From Candidatus Zixiibacteriota bacterium (GTDB lineage: Bacteria; Zixibacteria; MSB-5A5; GN15; FEB-12): DNA of 64,000 nucleotides. The notes under the pieces were generated by a model. That model saw only the letters and a list, made by a program, of their open reading frames with translations, had not been told where the DNA came from and searched no databases. Numbering within the stretch: position 1 is the first letter of the stretch; every line of letters starts with the position of its first letter. A program made the translations under genes and the position numbers. The stretch is from the NCBI GenBank assembly GCA_028289585.1, contig JANQPI010000020.1, positions 284,039-348,038 of the forward strand, written 5' to 3'. Below are positions 1 to 8,080 of this stretch, one piece after another.

Positions 1-1012
1 GATGCTCCATGCCGCCGCCCCATTCGAAATTCGCGTGACCGTATTTTTCGCGAAGGAACGGATACGGTCCCCAGTCCTCAGCAAGCAGATCAATCGCTTC
101 GGGGATGATCCCCCAGCGAGGAAGCGAGTAGGTGTAGCGGTCCGGATAGACAGCGTGGACGATCGGCATCGTATCCGCTCCGCTGTTGTACACGTACTCC
201 TGTGTCCAGACGGTGTAGTCGGAGATTGCCAGGGAGAAAAGATAGGTCGTCATCGGATACGTGACGCGATAATAGTACGTCGACACGTTCCCGGTGTTGA
301 CCGTGGAATCGAGGATACCATTCGACGCACAGTAGAATCCGGTGTCGACGGTAATCGCCATGTGCATTGAATCCGGCTTGTCATCCATTCGATCTTTGCA
401 CGGCCACCAGGAACGAGCGAAGTAGGGCTCTGATAGCGTCGAGATAACGTCGGTCCCCCCCCGCGTATCGAATGAAAAGCCCTGGAAGCCACCTTCGGTC
501 GGATGCCCGTGATAGTGGATCGTGGCCGCAAACGGTTGTCCGGACGAATAGGCGCTGGCAAAATCGACAACGACCAGGTCACCCGGTCGCGTGTAGCTGA
601 GGGCACCCCCACCCGATGAAGTAACCGAATCGACAACCATGTTGGCCAGAAGATCGAGTTCAATCGACGTGACCGTCCCGGCAACGGCGACCGCCTCCAC
701 GGTTACCGATCCATAGATTATTTCTGTTGTATCGTTGACCCTCAAATCGACACGATAACATGTCACGTCGTAATCTGTCTGCGCTGTGGCCTGCGATACG
801 CGTTCCCGCCGCTCCTCGGCCAGAGCAGCCGCGCGCAGACGCAACACTTTGTCATGCCACATCTTCTGGTGAATCATCGTCGGCGACGCCGCCTCCCAGT
901 TCACCGTATCGGGGTCAAAGGTCAGGAGTCCGTCCTCGGCAAAGGGTGTCGGGGTAAGGGTGAGTACCAGAAGAGTTCCGGCCAGGAGGGAGAAGAATCG
1001 CCCGCGACGCAT
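1..1012 (-). CDS. M1-family (gluzincin) aminopeptidase, secreted, C-terminus beyond window
   Basis: Open reading frame running off the left edge; 337 codons are visible. It starts at ATG 1010-1012 with AAGGAGG six bases upstream. Residues 1-25 form a signal peptide (MRRGRFF, hydrophobic core, TPFA). The body resembles the N-terminal beta-domain of M1 metallopeptidases, and the visible end carries GGGMEH, the counterpart of the GAMEN exopeptidase loop that precedes the HExxH zinc site. The zinc site itself lies outside the window, so catalytic competence cannot be checked. Probably a periplasmic or cell-surface aminopeptidase. It is preceded by a TGTGA-N6-TCACG palindrome. Confidence 0.85.
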   Translation of the reverse strand, partial: MRRGRFFSLLAGTLLVLTLTPTPFAEDGLLTFDPDTVNWEAASPTMIHQKMWHDKVLRLRAAALAEERRERVSQATAQTDYDVTCYRVDLRVNDTTEIIYGSVTVEAVAVAGTVTSIELDLLANMVVDSVTSSGGGALSYTRPGDLVVVDFASAYSSGQPFAATIHYHGHPTEGGFQGFSFDTRGGTDVISTLSEPYFARSWWPCKDRMDDKPDSMHMAITVDTGFYCASNGILDSTVNTGNVSTYYYRVTYPMTTYLFSLAISDYTVWTQEYVYNSGADTMPIVHAVYPDRYTYSLPRWGIIPEAIDLLAEDWGPYPFLREKYGHANFEWGGGMEH

Positions 1013-1110
1013 GTGCGCCTCCTTATCTCGATCCCGCTGACGGTCGTCCGGGATCTAGTGACCGGCTCGCCGAGGAGAGGACTGGCGAGTCCGTAGCGTT
1101 ACTGCAAGTT

Positions 1111-1126
1111 CGTGATAAAGATCACA
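1111..1126. promoter_or_regulatory. Rex/CRP-like palindrome upstream of the M1 peptidase
   Basis: On the minus strand the site reads TGTGATCTTTATCACG, with arms GTGAT and ATCAC perfectly inverted around AAAG. It lies about 100 bp upstream of the peptidase start and downstream of glyS. The half-sites match the TGTGA-N6-TCACA pattern shared by Rex and CRP/FNR-family regulators; a better copy is in front of rex at 20251-20266. Regulator identity is inferred only. Confidence 0.4.
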
Positions 1127-1285
1127 AATTTGGATGATATCGTCAAGACGTAAGCGACTGTAAGGCAAAGATTTGCTCAAAATCCTGACTTGTCCATAGA
1201 CGTTCTGTTGCAAAGATGAACAGAACCGAAGATTTGGTCAGCGTTTGTCTAGATTCGGTCGAAAGAGAGGGCGCCGGCGGTGATC

Positions 1286-2623
1286 TCAGACAGCGGTCCG
1301 CTCGGCGAGAAAGGCAACGACTTCGTCGACTGTCATCCGTGACTGCTCCATTGTGTCACGGTCACGAACTGTCATTGTGTTATCCTCAAGCGTCTGACCA
1401 TCAACCGTAATGCAGAAGGGGCAGCCTGCTTCATCCATCCGGGCATATCGTCGACCGACAGCGCCACTTTCGTCGTAGAAGACTTTGAAGCGCTTCTTGA
1501 GATCAGCATAGACGTTCTGCGCATACTCCGGCATGCCGTCCTTTTTCACCAGGGGGAAGATCGCCGCCTTGATCGGTGCAATTCGTGGAGAGATACGCAG
1601 GAAGACCCGCGTCTCTCCCTTGACTTCGACTTCATCGTACGCATCGACCAATACGGTCAGGAGTGTCCGATCGCAGCCGGCCGACGTTTCGATGATGTAG
1701 GGAATGAACTTCTCCTTGGTCGCTTCATCGAAATGTCGCAGGTCTTTTTTGGACGCCTCCATGTGGCGAGAGAGGTCGAAGTCGGTTCGGTTGTGGATGC
1801 CTTCAAGTTCCTGCCAGCCGAACGGGTACTCATACTCGATGTCGAACGCAGCTTTGGCATAGTGCGCCAGCTCGTCGTCTTTGTGTTCATGCCAGCGCAA
1901 TTTGGTCATCGTGATTCCCAGACGTTCATACCAGGACCAGCGCTGCTCTCGCCAGTATTCGAACCACGTTTCATCCTCTGCCGGCGGTACGAAATACTGC
2001 ATCTCCATCTGCTCAAATTCACGCGTGCGAAAGATGAAATTCCCCGGCGTGATCTCATTACGAAAGGCCTTACCGATCTGCGCGATACCAAAGGGCAATT
2101 TCTGGCGGGAGCTGTTCTTGACGTTGAGGAAATTGACATAGATCCCCTGGGCCGTTTCGGGGCGCATGAAGACAACTGCGGAATCATCTTCGATCGGCCC
2201 CATGAACGTCTTGAACATCAGGTTGAAATTCTTCGCCTCGGTCAACTCCGACTGTCCACACGTCTCCGGTGTCTTCGACGGTTTGTTGAGACAGTGTGCA
2301 TGTTCGAGCTGGTCAGCCCGGAACCGTCCCTTGCAGACCTTGCAGTCGACCATCGGATCGGTAAACTCGGCAACGTGTCCGGAGGTGTGCCAGACTTGCG
2401 GATGCATGAGGATCGCCGCATCGAGTCCCTCGATGTCGTCGCGACGGTTGGTCATCGCATCCCACCAAAACGTCTTGATGTTCCGCTTAAGCTCAGCGCC
2501 GAGCGGCCCGTAATCCCAGCAGGAGATAAGTCCGCCATAGATTTCGGAGCTTTGGAAGACATAGCCGCGCCGTTTGCAGAGCGAGACGAGCTTTTCCATC
2601 GTTTCGGAAGCGCTTGACATCAT
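1286..2623 (-). CDS. glyS: Glycyl-tRNA synthetase, alpha2 type
   Basis: Class II aminoacyl-tRNA synthetase of 445 aa charging tRNA-Gly in the cytoplasm. The single-chain length and sequence match the alpha2 (archaeal/eukaryotic-like) enzyme also found in many bacteria, not the alpha2beta2 glyQ/glyS form. Visible elements: zinc-type pair C94/C97, the ETAQG segment (156-160), motif 2 FRNE (187-190) followed by RTREFEQ, motif 3 GCDRT, and a C-terminal anticodon-binding domain ending in GCPFC and TVRDRDT. The start codon overlaps the recO stop (ATGA), so translation is probably coupled to recO. Confidence 0.96.
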   Translation of the reverse strand: MMSSASETMEKLVSLCKRRGYVFQSSEIYGGLISCWDYGPLGAELKRNIKTFWWDAMTNRRDDIEGLDAAILMHPQVWHTSGHVAEFTDPMVDCKVCKGRFRADQLEHAHCLNKPSKTPETCGQSELTEAKNFNLMFKTFMGPIEDDSAVVFMRPETAQGIYVNFLNVKNSSRQKLPFGIAQIGKAFRNEITPGNFIFRTREFEQMEMQYFVPPAEDETWFEYWREQRWSWYERLGITMTKLRWHEHKDDELAHYAKAAFDIEYEYPFGWQELEGIHNRTDFDLSRHMEASKKDLRHFDEATKEKFIPYIIETSAGCDRTLLTVLVDAYDEVEVKGETRVFLRISPRIAPIKAAIFPLVKKDGMPEYAQNVYADLKKRFKVFYDESGAVGRRYARMDEAGCPFCITVDGQTLEDNTMTVRDRDTMEQSRMTVDEVVAFLAERTAV

Positions 2624-3408
2624 GACGGTCCTGTTGGTTGTGCGGCCTTCAGTTTATCCAGCCAGCGAATCGATTGTAATTCAGTAGTGAGGTCGGCGTG
2701 AAACTGCAGAAAGCGCGTCAGACAATCAGTCAGACGGGTGATTTCGGCAAACGTCAACAACACCCCAACGGCATCCTCGAGTGAGGTCGATTGAAGGCGC
2801 ATCAGCGCCGCCGCCTCATTCGCAGTCAGGCGAATATATCGGTCCTGCGTGCCCTGGCAAGTCGCGTCAATCAGACCGCCGGCTGCCGGACCAAACCGAA
2901 GGCCGTCGACCGGACTCAACGGTGACTGGCAGGTGGCGCAGAACGTGAGCGACGCATGATAACCGAGCATTGACATAAACCGCAGGACGTAGGCGATGAA
3001 CAGTCCACCGAGACCGCTACGGGGCGCGGTGTCCAGGGCGCTCAAGTACCGACAGAGATAGGCGTACAACTCCTCGTGCGGCTCCTCTTCCGGCAACAAA
3101 GCAAGGCCGAGTTCGCAGGCGGCCGAGGCGAACGCCAGCCGCCCCATGTCCCCTTCGCCGGAAAACGACCAGGCTGCAATCGCATCGGCGGCTGAGAGTG
3201 AACCGCGAGTCTGTTTCTCGGAGTTGTAGAACGTCAACTCGGTGCGAGTAAAGGGAGCCAGTCGTCCGCGTTTGGATTTGAACGAGCGCCCCCCCCGATC
3301 GACCAGCGCCAGTTTGCCGAAACGGTCGGTAAAAAACACTACTGTCCGCGACGACTCCGACCAGGGAAACTGTTTGAGGAGTATCCCCTCGGCTTTGTAC
3401 AGGGCCAT
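2620..3408 (-). CDS. recO: DNA repair protein RecO
   Basis: 262 aa recombination mediator that helps load RecA on SSB-coated DNA in the RecF pathway. It has an N-terminal OB-fold (YKAEGILLKQFPWSESSRT) and a C-terminal helical domain with a cysteine cluster C157-x2-C160 and C184; the usual fourth cysteine is not evident. The start ATG 3406-3408 has no Shine-Dalgarno but is preceded by TACGTT and 5 nt, fitting a leaderless mRNA. It overlaps glyS by 4 nt. Confidence 0.92.
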   Translation of the reverse strand: MALYKAEGILLKQFPWSESSRTVVFFTDRFGKLALVDRGGRSFKSKRGRLAPFTRTELTFYNSEKQTRGSLSAADAIAAWSFSGEGDMGRLAFASAACELGLALLPEEEPHEELYAYLCRYLSALDTAPRSGLGGLFIAYVLRFMSMLGYHASLTFCATCQSPLSPVDGLRFGPAAGGLIDATCQGTQDRYIRLTANEAAALMRLQSTSLEDAVGVLLTFAEITRLTDCLTRFLQFHADLTTELQSIRWLDKLKAAQPTGPS

Positions 3409-3452
3409 GGCCGAACGTACGGCCGGGGACCAGCCCGGGCAAGCGGTGGTCG

Positions 3453-3821
3453 CTAGGGCTGAGGGCGCGCGTAGCGGTAGACGATCTCGCCCGGCTGCAC
3501 CATCTGGTACTGCGTTCGAGCAATGAACTCAATGTAGCCGGCGTCGGTGAGCAGCAGATCACGGCGACGTTCGGCATCGATCAATTCTGCCGTCTGCCGC
3601 ATATTGGCATCTATCAACGCCTGCTTCTCCATCGAAAGTCGCACGATATTCGGAATCGAGTAATCGCCTGAGATCAGTGACCAGGCGAAGGCGACCCCCA
3701 CTATCCAGCCGGTCCAGCGGAGCACACGCCGTCGCTGACGCGAATCCGTGGTCGCGATTTTCCGGAGCCAGTCTCCGGCGGGGGCGAGAATCGATGGGCG
3801 TTGGGTTCGGCGAATCGGCAT
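3453..3821 (-). CDS. FtsB/DivIC-like septum formation protein
   Basis: 122 aa small bitopic membrane protein: basic N-terminus, one transmembrane helix (WTGWIVGVAFAWSLISG, about residues 41-57), then a periplasmic coiled coil (EKQALIDANMRQTAELIDAE). The C-terminus GYIEFIARTQYQMVQPGEIV matches the conserved tail of FtsB/DivIC, which bridges FtsL and FtsQ in the divisome. The open frame extends upstream across the tRNA-Leu gene to 4028; that extension is rejected, and ATG 3819-3821 is chosen although no clear ribosome binding site is seen. Assignment to FtsB versus DivIC is not resolved. Confidence 0.75.
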   Translation of the reverse strand: MPIRRTQRPSILAPAGDWLRKIATTDSRQRRRVLRWTGWIVGVAFAWSLISGDYSIPNIVRLSMEKQALIDANMRQTAELIDAERRRDLLLTDAGYIEFIARTQYQMVQPGEIVYRYARPQP

Positions 3822-3943
3822 CGACAACAAATCGTCATCTTTTCTTTCGAGCCGCAAGCGTTTAACACGTTGCCGTCGCACGCTGCAACCGAATCCCAGC
3901 TTGCCCCGGAACCGTTCACGCTCTAGTTTGTACCGTCTATCAC

Positions 3944-4027
3944 GCGAAAGTGGCGAAATTGGCAGACGCGCTGGACTTAGGATCCAGTTCCTTAATCGGA
4001 GTGGGGGTTCGAGTCCCCCCTTTCGCA
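3944..4027 (+). tRNA. tRNA-Leu (anticodon TAG)
   Basis: Complete class II tRNA: acceptor GCGAAAG (3944-3950) pairs with CTTTCGC (4020-4026), discriminator A 4027. D arm GCG/CGC, anticodon stem CTGGA/TCCAG with loop CTTAGGA giving anticodon TAG at 3978-3980 (reads CTA/CTN). Long variable arm TCC-ttaatc-GGA and a T arm GGGGG-TTCGAGT-CCCCC follow. CCA is not encoded. It lies immediately upstream of tig. Confidence 0.96.
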
Positions 4028-4066
4028 TTTACAGGCACTGTTGCCGCTCTCGAAGCGGCATACCCC

Positions 4067-4079
4067 GGAGGCTCATCTG
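4067..4079 (+). promoter_or_regulatory. Ribosome binding site deciding a CTG start for tig
   Basis: GGAGG at 4067-4071, a 5-nt spacer, then CTG 4077-4079 in the tig frame. The first residues (M)KVEVTSVDELTRDLTIEV align position for position with E. coli trigger factor from its Met1. The only other candidate, TTG 4041, is 14 nt after the tRNA 3' end and has no ribosome binding site. Confidence 0.7.
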
Positions 4080-5339
4080 AAAGTCGAAGTTACCTCTGTC
4101 GATGAACTCACCCGCGACCTGACGATCGAAGTACCCAAAGATCGCGTCGACGGCGAAACCGAAAAGCGCTTCCTTGAACTCCAGAAGCATGCCGAAATTA
4201 AGGGCTTCCGGAAGGGAAAGGTGCCAATGCATATCATCAAGTCGACCTATGCCGGGGAGGTTCAGGCCGACGTTATCGATGCGCTCATCAAGGAAACCTA
4301 CCCCGCTGCGCTGAAGGAAAATCCGCTCAAAGTTGCGACACAGCCGGAGGTGACCGACCTGAAGATCACCGACGACGGCGGACTCGCCTACACTGCCCGC
4401 GTGCAACTCTGGCCGGAAATCGAAGCGGTCGAAACCGACGGCCTCAAAGTCTATACGATCGATTTGGAAACAACCGACGACGAGGTCGAACAGGCCGTTA
4501 CCAACCTGCAGGAGCGGTTCGCGGAGTATCGCGAACTGAGCCGCCCTGCAACCGAGACTGATACTGTCACTGCCGATATGACCAAGCTGTTCGACAGCAA
4601 GTCGGTAATCGACCAGACCGAGTTCCCCGGGTCGCGCATCGACCTCGCTAATCCGAATACGATCAAGGAACTCCGCGAAGAACTGGTTGGGATGTCGGCC
4701 GGGGATGACAAAGAGGTTACGGTCCGCTACGCCGATGACTACTCCGACCCCAAGTTCGCTGGCGCCGAATTGCGCTACCGGGTCGCGGTGACCAAGGTCG
4801 AAGAAAAGATCATTCCGGAGGTGAATGACGCGTTCGCGCGTCAGGTTCGTATTGGTGAGACCGCTCTGGAAATGAAGATGAAAATCCGCGAGGATATCAA
4901 GAATCACAAGGAAACCGACCTGCGGCGGGCACAAAAACGCCAGCTCGTCGGTCAGATAGTCGACAAGAACAAGATCGCGATTCCGGACAACCTGATCGAC
5001 CACTACCTCTCGTCACTGGTCGAAGATCAGATGAAGAACAATCCGGAGCTCGACGAGGGGGCCTTTCGGGCGGAACAGCGACCGATCGCGGAAGCGACGT
5101 TCCGCTGGGATTTGTTGTGGCGTGAACTCGCCGACCGCGAGAAACTTGAGGTAACGCCGCAGGATGTCGATAGGTGGTTACAGGAGTTCGCCGCTCGTCA
5201 GGGAATCACGCCGGAGCAGGCGACCGAGGCGTTGAAGCGCGACGGTCGACTGGAACGGCTCCGAGAGTCGATGGCTGAGGAGAAAGTCCTCGAATGGCTG
5301 CTCGACAAAGCGGCGACCGAACCGGCCCCGAAAGCATAA
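4077..5339 (+). CDS. tig: Trigger factor (ribosome-associated chaperone/PPIase)
   Basis: 420 aa from the preferred CTG start. Binds the ribosome exit tunnel through the N-terminal domain signature GFRKGKVP (about residues 46-53) and holds nascent chains. A middle FKBP-like domain follows (ADMTKLFDSK to YRVAVTKVEEK), then a long helical C-terminal chaperone domain. Length is typical (about 430 aa in relatives). It is the first gene of tig-clpP-clpX; the gap to clpP is 15 nt, so an operon is likely. If TTG 4041 were used the protein would be 12 residues longer with no homologous extension. Confidence 0.95.
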   Translation: MKVEVTSVDELTRDLTIEVPKDRVDGETEKRFLELQKHAEIKGFRKGKVPMHIIKSTYAGEVQADVIDALIKETYPAALKENPLKVATQPEVTDLKITDDGGLAYTARVQLWPEIEAVETDGLKVYTIDLETTDDEVEQAVTNLQERFAEYRELSRPATETDTVTADMTKLFDSKSVIDQTEFPGSRIDLANPNTIKELREELVGMSAGDDKEVTVRYADDYSDPKFAGAELRYRVAVTKVEEKIIPEVNDAFARQVRIGETALEMKMKIREDIKNHKETDLRRAQKRQLVGQIVDKNKIAIPDNLIDHYLSSLVEDQMKNNPELDEGAFRAEQRPIAEATFRWDLLWRELADREKLEVTPQDVDRWLQEFAARQGITPEQATEALKRDGRLERLRESMAEEKVLEWLLDKAATEPAPKA

Positions 5340-5354
5340 GGAATTGACAGATTC

Positions 5355-5984
5355 ATGGATCGTATCATTTACCCGCAGAACCACATGGTCCCGATGGTCG
5401 TCGAACAGACCGGCCGCAGCGAACGCGCCTACGATATCTTCTCGCGCCTGCTCAAGGACCGCATCATCTTCATCGGCACGCCAATCGACGATGTCGTCTC
5501 CAATCTCGTCATCGCCCAGATGCTGTTTCTCGAAGCTGAGGATCCGGAGAAAGATATCTTCGTCTACATCAATTCCCCGGGCGGTTCAGTAACCGCCGGC
5601 ATGGCGATCTACGACACGATGCAGTTCATTCGCCCCGATGTCACCACGACCTGTATGGGCCTGGCGGCATCGATGGGCGCGTTCCTGCTCGCCGCGGGTA
5701 CGGCCGGTAAGCGGGCCGCCCTGCCGAACTCCCGCATCATGATCCACCAGCCGAGTGCCGGCACGCAGGGGCAGGTGACTGATATGGAGATCATGATCAA
5801 GGAATTCTCGCGGACCAAAGAACGGCTGCTCGATCTACTGGCCAAGCATACCGGCCAGACGGTGGAGAAGATTCGTGAGGACAGCGAACGCGACTATTTC
5901 ATGGGTCCCGAAGAGGCACGTGACTATGGTCTCGTCGACAAAGTCTACGAGTACAAGCGCGAAGTGAAGAAAGAAGACAAGTAG
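5355..5984 (+). CDS. clpP: ATP-dependent Clp protease proteolytic subunit
   Basis: 209 aa serine protease subunit that forms tetradecameric barrels with ClpX. The catalytic triad is visible: Ser106 in GLAASMGAF, His131 in MIHQP, Asp180 in ERDYF. The oxyanion-region SPGGSV (74-79) and the N-terminal hydrophobic segment are typical. Full length for the family. AAGGA precedes the start at longer than usual spacing. It sits between tig and clpX, as in many bacteria. Confidence 0.98.
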   Translation: MDRIIYPQNHMVPMVVEQTGRSERAYDIFSRLLKDRIIFIGTPIDDVVSNLVIAQMLFLEAEDPEKDIFVYINSPGGSVTAGMAIYDTMQFIRPDVTTTCMGLAASMGAFLLAAGTAGKRAALPNSRIMIHQPSAGTQGQVTDMEIMIKEFSRTKERLLDLLAKHTGQTVEKIREDSERDYFMGPEEARDYGLVDKVYEYKREVKKEDK

Positions 5985-5993
5985 ACTCCGACT

Positions 5994-7274
5994 ATGTCCA
6001 GCGACCAGACCCAACATCGCGTCCCCCAACGCTGCTCGTTCTGTGGGAAGCCGTACGGCCAGGTCAAACGGCTGTTCTCCGGCCACGATGCATTCATCTG
6101 CAATGAGTGCGTCGTCCTCTGCGCCGACCTCCTGCAGAATTCACCGGAGGAGGTCGAAAGCGATGAGCTGACAGCGCTCCCCTCACCGGCCGAGATCAAA
6201 GGGTTCCTCGACCAGTACGTGATCGGGCAAGAGGGTGCAAAGAAGACCGTCTCGGTCGCCGTCTACAATCACTACAAGCGAATCAACTACGCCCTCGCGC
6301 AGCAGAAAAAACAGCGGTTTGGTTCGGAACAGGAGGCTGATGTCGAGCTCGAGAAGGCGAACATTCTCCTGCTTGGCCCAACCGGTACCGGTAAAACGCT
6401 GATCGCGCGGTCGCTCGCCAAATTCCTCAAAGTCCCGTTCACAATCGCCGATGCGACCGTCCTGACCGAGGCCGGGTATGTCGGCGAAGATGTTGAAAAC
6501 ATCCTCGTACGCCTGTTCCAGGCAGCGAATTTCAATGTCGGCAAGACCGAACGCGGAATCATTTATGTCGACGAGATCGATAAGATCTCGCGCAAAGACG
6601 GTAACCCGTCGATCACGCGCGATGTCTCCGGTGAGGGCGTCCAGCAGGGGCTGCTCAAGATTCTTGAGGGGACCATCGCCAACGTTCCACCAAAAGGCGG
6701 CCGCAAGCATCCCGAACAGGCGTTCGTGCAAATCAACACGAGTAATATTCTGTTTGTCTGCGGGGGCGCATTCGACGGTCTCGATCGGATTATTGCCCGA
6801 CGTATGGGCTCGAAAGTTGTCGGCTTCGATTCCGAGAAGAAGCTGATCAAAGAGACCGACGCCGAGATCTTCTCACACGTTACGCCGTCCGATCTGATCG
6901 ACTACGGTCTGATTCCCGAACTGGTCGGTCGCCTTCCTGTCTCCGCTCCGCTTGAGCCGCTCGATCAGGCAGCGTTACTGTCGATTCTGACGGAGCCGAA
7001 GAATGCGCTGACCAAGCAGTATCAGCGGCTCTTCGAGATGGAGGATATCGCGCTGTCGTTTGAGCCGGGGGCGTTGAAAGCAGCGGTCGAAATTGCGCAG
7101 CAGCGCAAGACCGGTGCGCGGGCGTTGCGATCGATCTTCGAGCGCGCGATGCTGCCGATTATGTACGACGCACCGTCGCGCGATGACATCGCCGAGGTCG
7201 TAATCACCGCGAAATCGATTCGCGGCGAGGCCGACCCGAAGATCGTCAAGCGCTCCTCCAAACGCGCCTCCTAG
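5994..7274 (+). CDS. clpX: ATP-dependent Clp protease ATPase subunit
   Basis: 426 aa AAA+ unfoldase feeding ClpP. The N-terminal zinc finger is C14-x2-C17 ... C36-x2-C39, followed by Walker A GPTGTGKT (128-135), pore loop GYVG (161-164), Walker B IIYVDEID (189-196) and GRLPVS near the sensor region. The start is 9 nt after the clpP stop; its ribosome binding site is weak, suggesting dependence on upstream translation. A hairpin overlaps its stop codon. Confidence 0.98.
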   Translation: MSSDQTQHRVPQRCSFCGKPYGQVKRLFSGHDAFICNECVVLCADLLQNSPEEVESDELTALPSPAEIKGFLDQYVIGQEGAKKTVSVAVYNHYKRINYALAQQKKQRFGSEQEADVELEKANILLLGPTGTGKTLIARSLAKFLKVPFTIADATVLTEAGYVGEDVENILVRLFQAANFNVGKTERGIIYVDEIDKISRKDGNPSITRDVSGEGVQQGLLKILEGTIANVPPKGGRKHPEQAFVQINTSNILFVCGGAFDGLDRIIARRMGSKVVGFDSEKKLIKETDAEIFSHVTPSDLIDYGLIPELVGRLPVSAPLEPLDQAALLSILTEPKNALTKQYQRLFEMEDIALSFEPGALKAAVEIAQQRKTGARALRSIFERAMLPIMYDAPSRDDIAEVVITAKSIRGEADPKIVKRSSKRAS

Positions 7275-7289
7275 CACACTTGGTGTGCT
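7273..7289 (+). terminator. Hairpin at the end of clpX
   Basis: AGCACAC-TTG-GTGTGCT, a perfect 7-bp stem that overlaps the clpX stop codon and is followed by TCCCTT. Probably a weak intrinsic terminator of tig-clpPX; the U-tract is poor. Confidence 0.5.
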
Positions 7290-7349
7290 TCCCTTAGCCC
7301 GCGCCGTCGCAAAGCGGTGGGTACGCGAGTCACTCCATAGCTCTCACTC

Positions 7350-7583
7350 GTCATCCCCCCGAAAACCGGAATTCAGACACTCGTCATCCCCGCGCAGGCG
7401 GGGATCCAGTCTCGTTCTTCGAATGGAGCAGGTGGGGCCTGTTCTGAGCCTGCCGAAGGGACACCTGCCGCCCACGAGAGTGTCCCTCGCCGTGTCCCCC
7501 CTCGACTCCGCTCGGGGTGACTTAGGTAGAAGCTTGGGATGACTTGGGTAGAAACTTGTGGTGACTTGGGTGGAGACTCGATA
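7350..7583. repeat. Mosaic block of palindromic repeats between clpX and umuD
   Basis: No gene is seen between 7275 and 7669. The stretch contains two copies of a GTCATCCC...GGATCCAG palindrome (7350-7376 and 7383-7409), a GCCTGCCG...CACGAG module (about 7439-7482), a palindrome with CTCGACTCCGCTCGGGG (7498-7521), and three 22-bp direct repeats beginning TGACTTRGGT (7518-7539, 7540-7561, 7562-7583). The first three module types recur elsewhere in the window. Confidence 0.8.
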
Positions 7584-7669
7584 TGAAGTGTGCTCGATCC
7601 CCCGCATGGCCCACCTTAATGTGATCACCACGTGATTGACCACCCCACCATATCTGCGTCTTTGCAGGT

Positions 7670-8080
7670 ATGGCAACGAAACCGCGAATCCGGCCTCTGG
7701 CACTCATCAGTAACCTCTCCGTCTCCGCGGGATTTCCCTCACCGGCCGGTGACTATCTCGAATCTCCGCTCGATCTCAATGAGCTGCTGATTCCTCACCC
7801 GGCCGCCACATTCTTCGTACGCGCTCAGGGGGAATCGATGTCAGGAGCCGGAATTCAGGACGGCGATCTCCTTGTTGTCGACCGTTCACTCGATGCCCAT
7901 TCCAATGATATCGTGATTGCCACCCTTGAAGGTGAGTTTACCGTCAAACGATTCGTGAAACGATCCGGAACAATCCAGCTTCTGCCCGCGAACAAAGCAT
8001 ATCCCCCGTTAACCATTGAACCTGATCGCGATTTCGCCATTTGGGGGGTGGTCACCTATGTCGTCCACAAAACCCGCTAA
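7670..8080 (+). CDS. umuD: UmuD-like SOS mutagenesis protein (LexA-type self-cleaving peptidase)
   Basis: 136 aa S24-family protein. An Ala20-Gly21 cleavage site is followed by the catalytic dyad Ser56 (GESMSGAG) and Lys93 (EFTVKRF). There is no N-terminal winged helix, so it is UmuD-like rather than LexA. RecA-stimulated cleavage would yield UmuD', which joins UmuC as Pol V. umuC starts inside its 3' end (23-nt overlap). A recognisable LexA box was not found upstream, though this phylum's box may differ. Confidence 0.92.
   Translation: MATKPRIRPLALISNLSVSAGFPSPAGDYLESPLDLNELLIPHPAATFFVRAQGESMSGAGIQDGDLLVVDRSLDAHSNDIVIATLEGEFTVKRFVKRSGTIQLLPANKAYPPLTIEPDRDFAIWGVVTYVVHKTR

Noticed and set aside
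1733-2617. 294-codon plus-strand frame opposite glyS
   Set aside because: Fully covered by a clear glycyl-tRNA synthetase; no family features or start signals.
3822-4028. N-terminal extension of the FtsB/DivIC-like gene
   Set aside because: It would be translated from the antisense of tRNA-Leu and has no similarity to the family; the shorter ATG start gives the normal protein.
4041-4076. TTG start for trigger factor
   Set aside because: No ribosome binding site, almost abuts the tRNA 3' end, and adds residues absent from homologues.
7518-7583. CRISPR or integron-type repeat
   Set aside because: Only three contiguous 22-bp units without spacers and no associated genes.
7584-7669. LexA box upstream of umuD
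   Set aside because: No E. coli- or Gram-positive-type SOS box is visible; TGTGATCACCACGTGAT is only a partial dyad.
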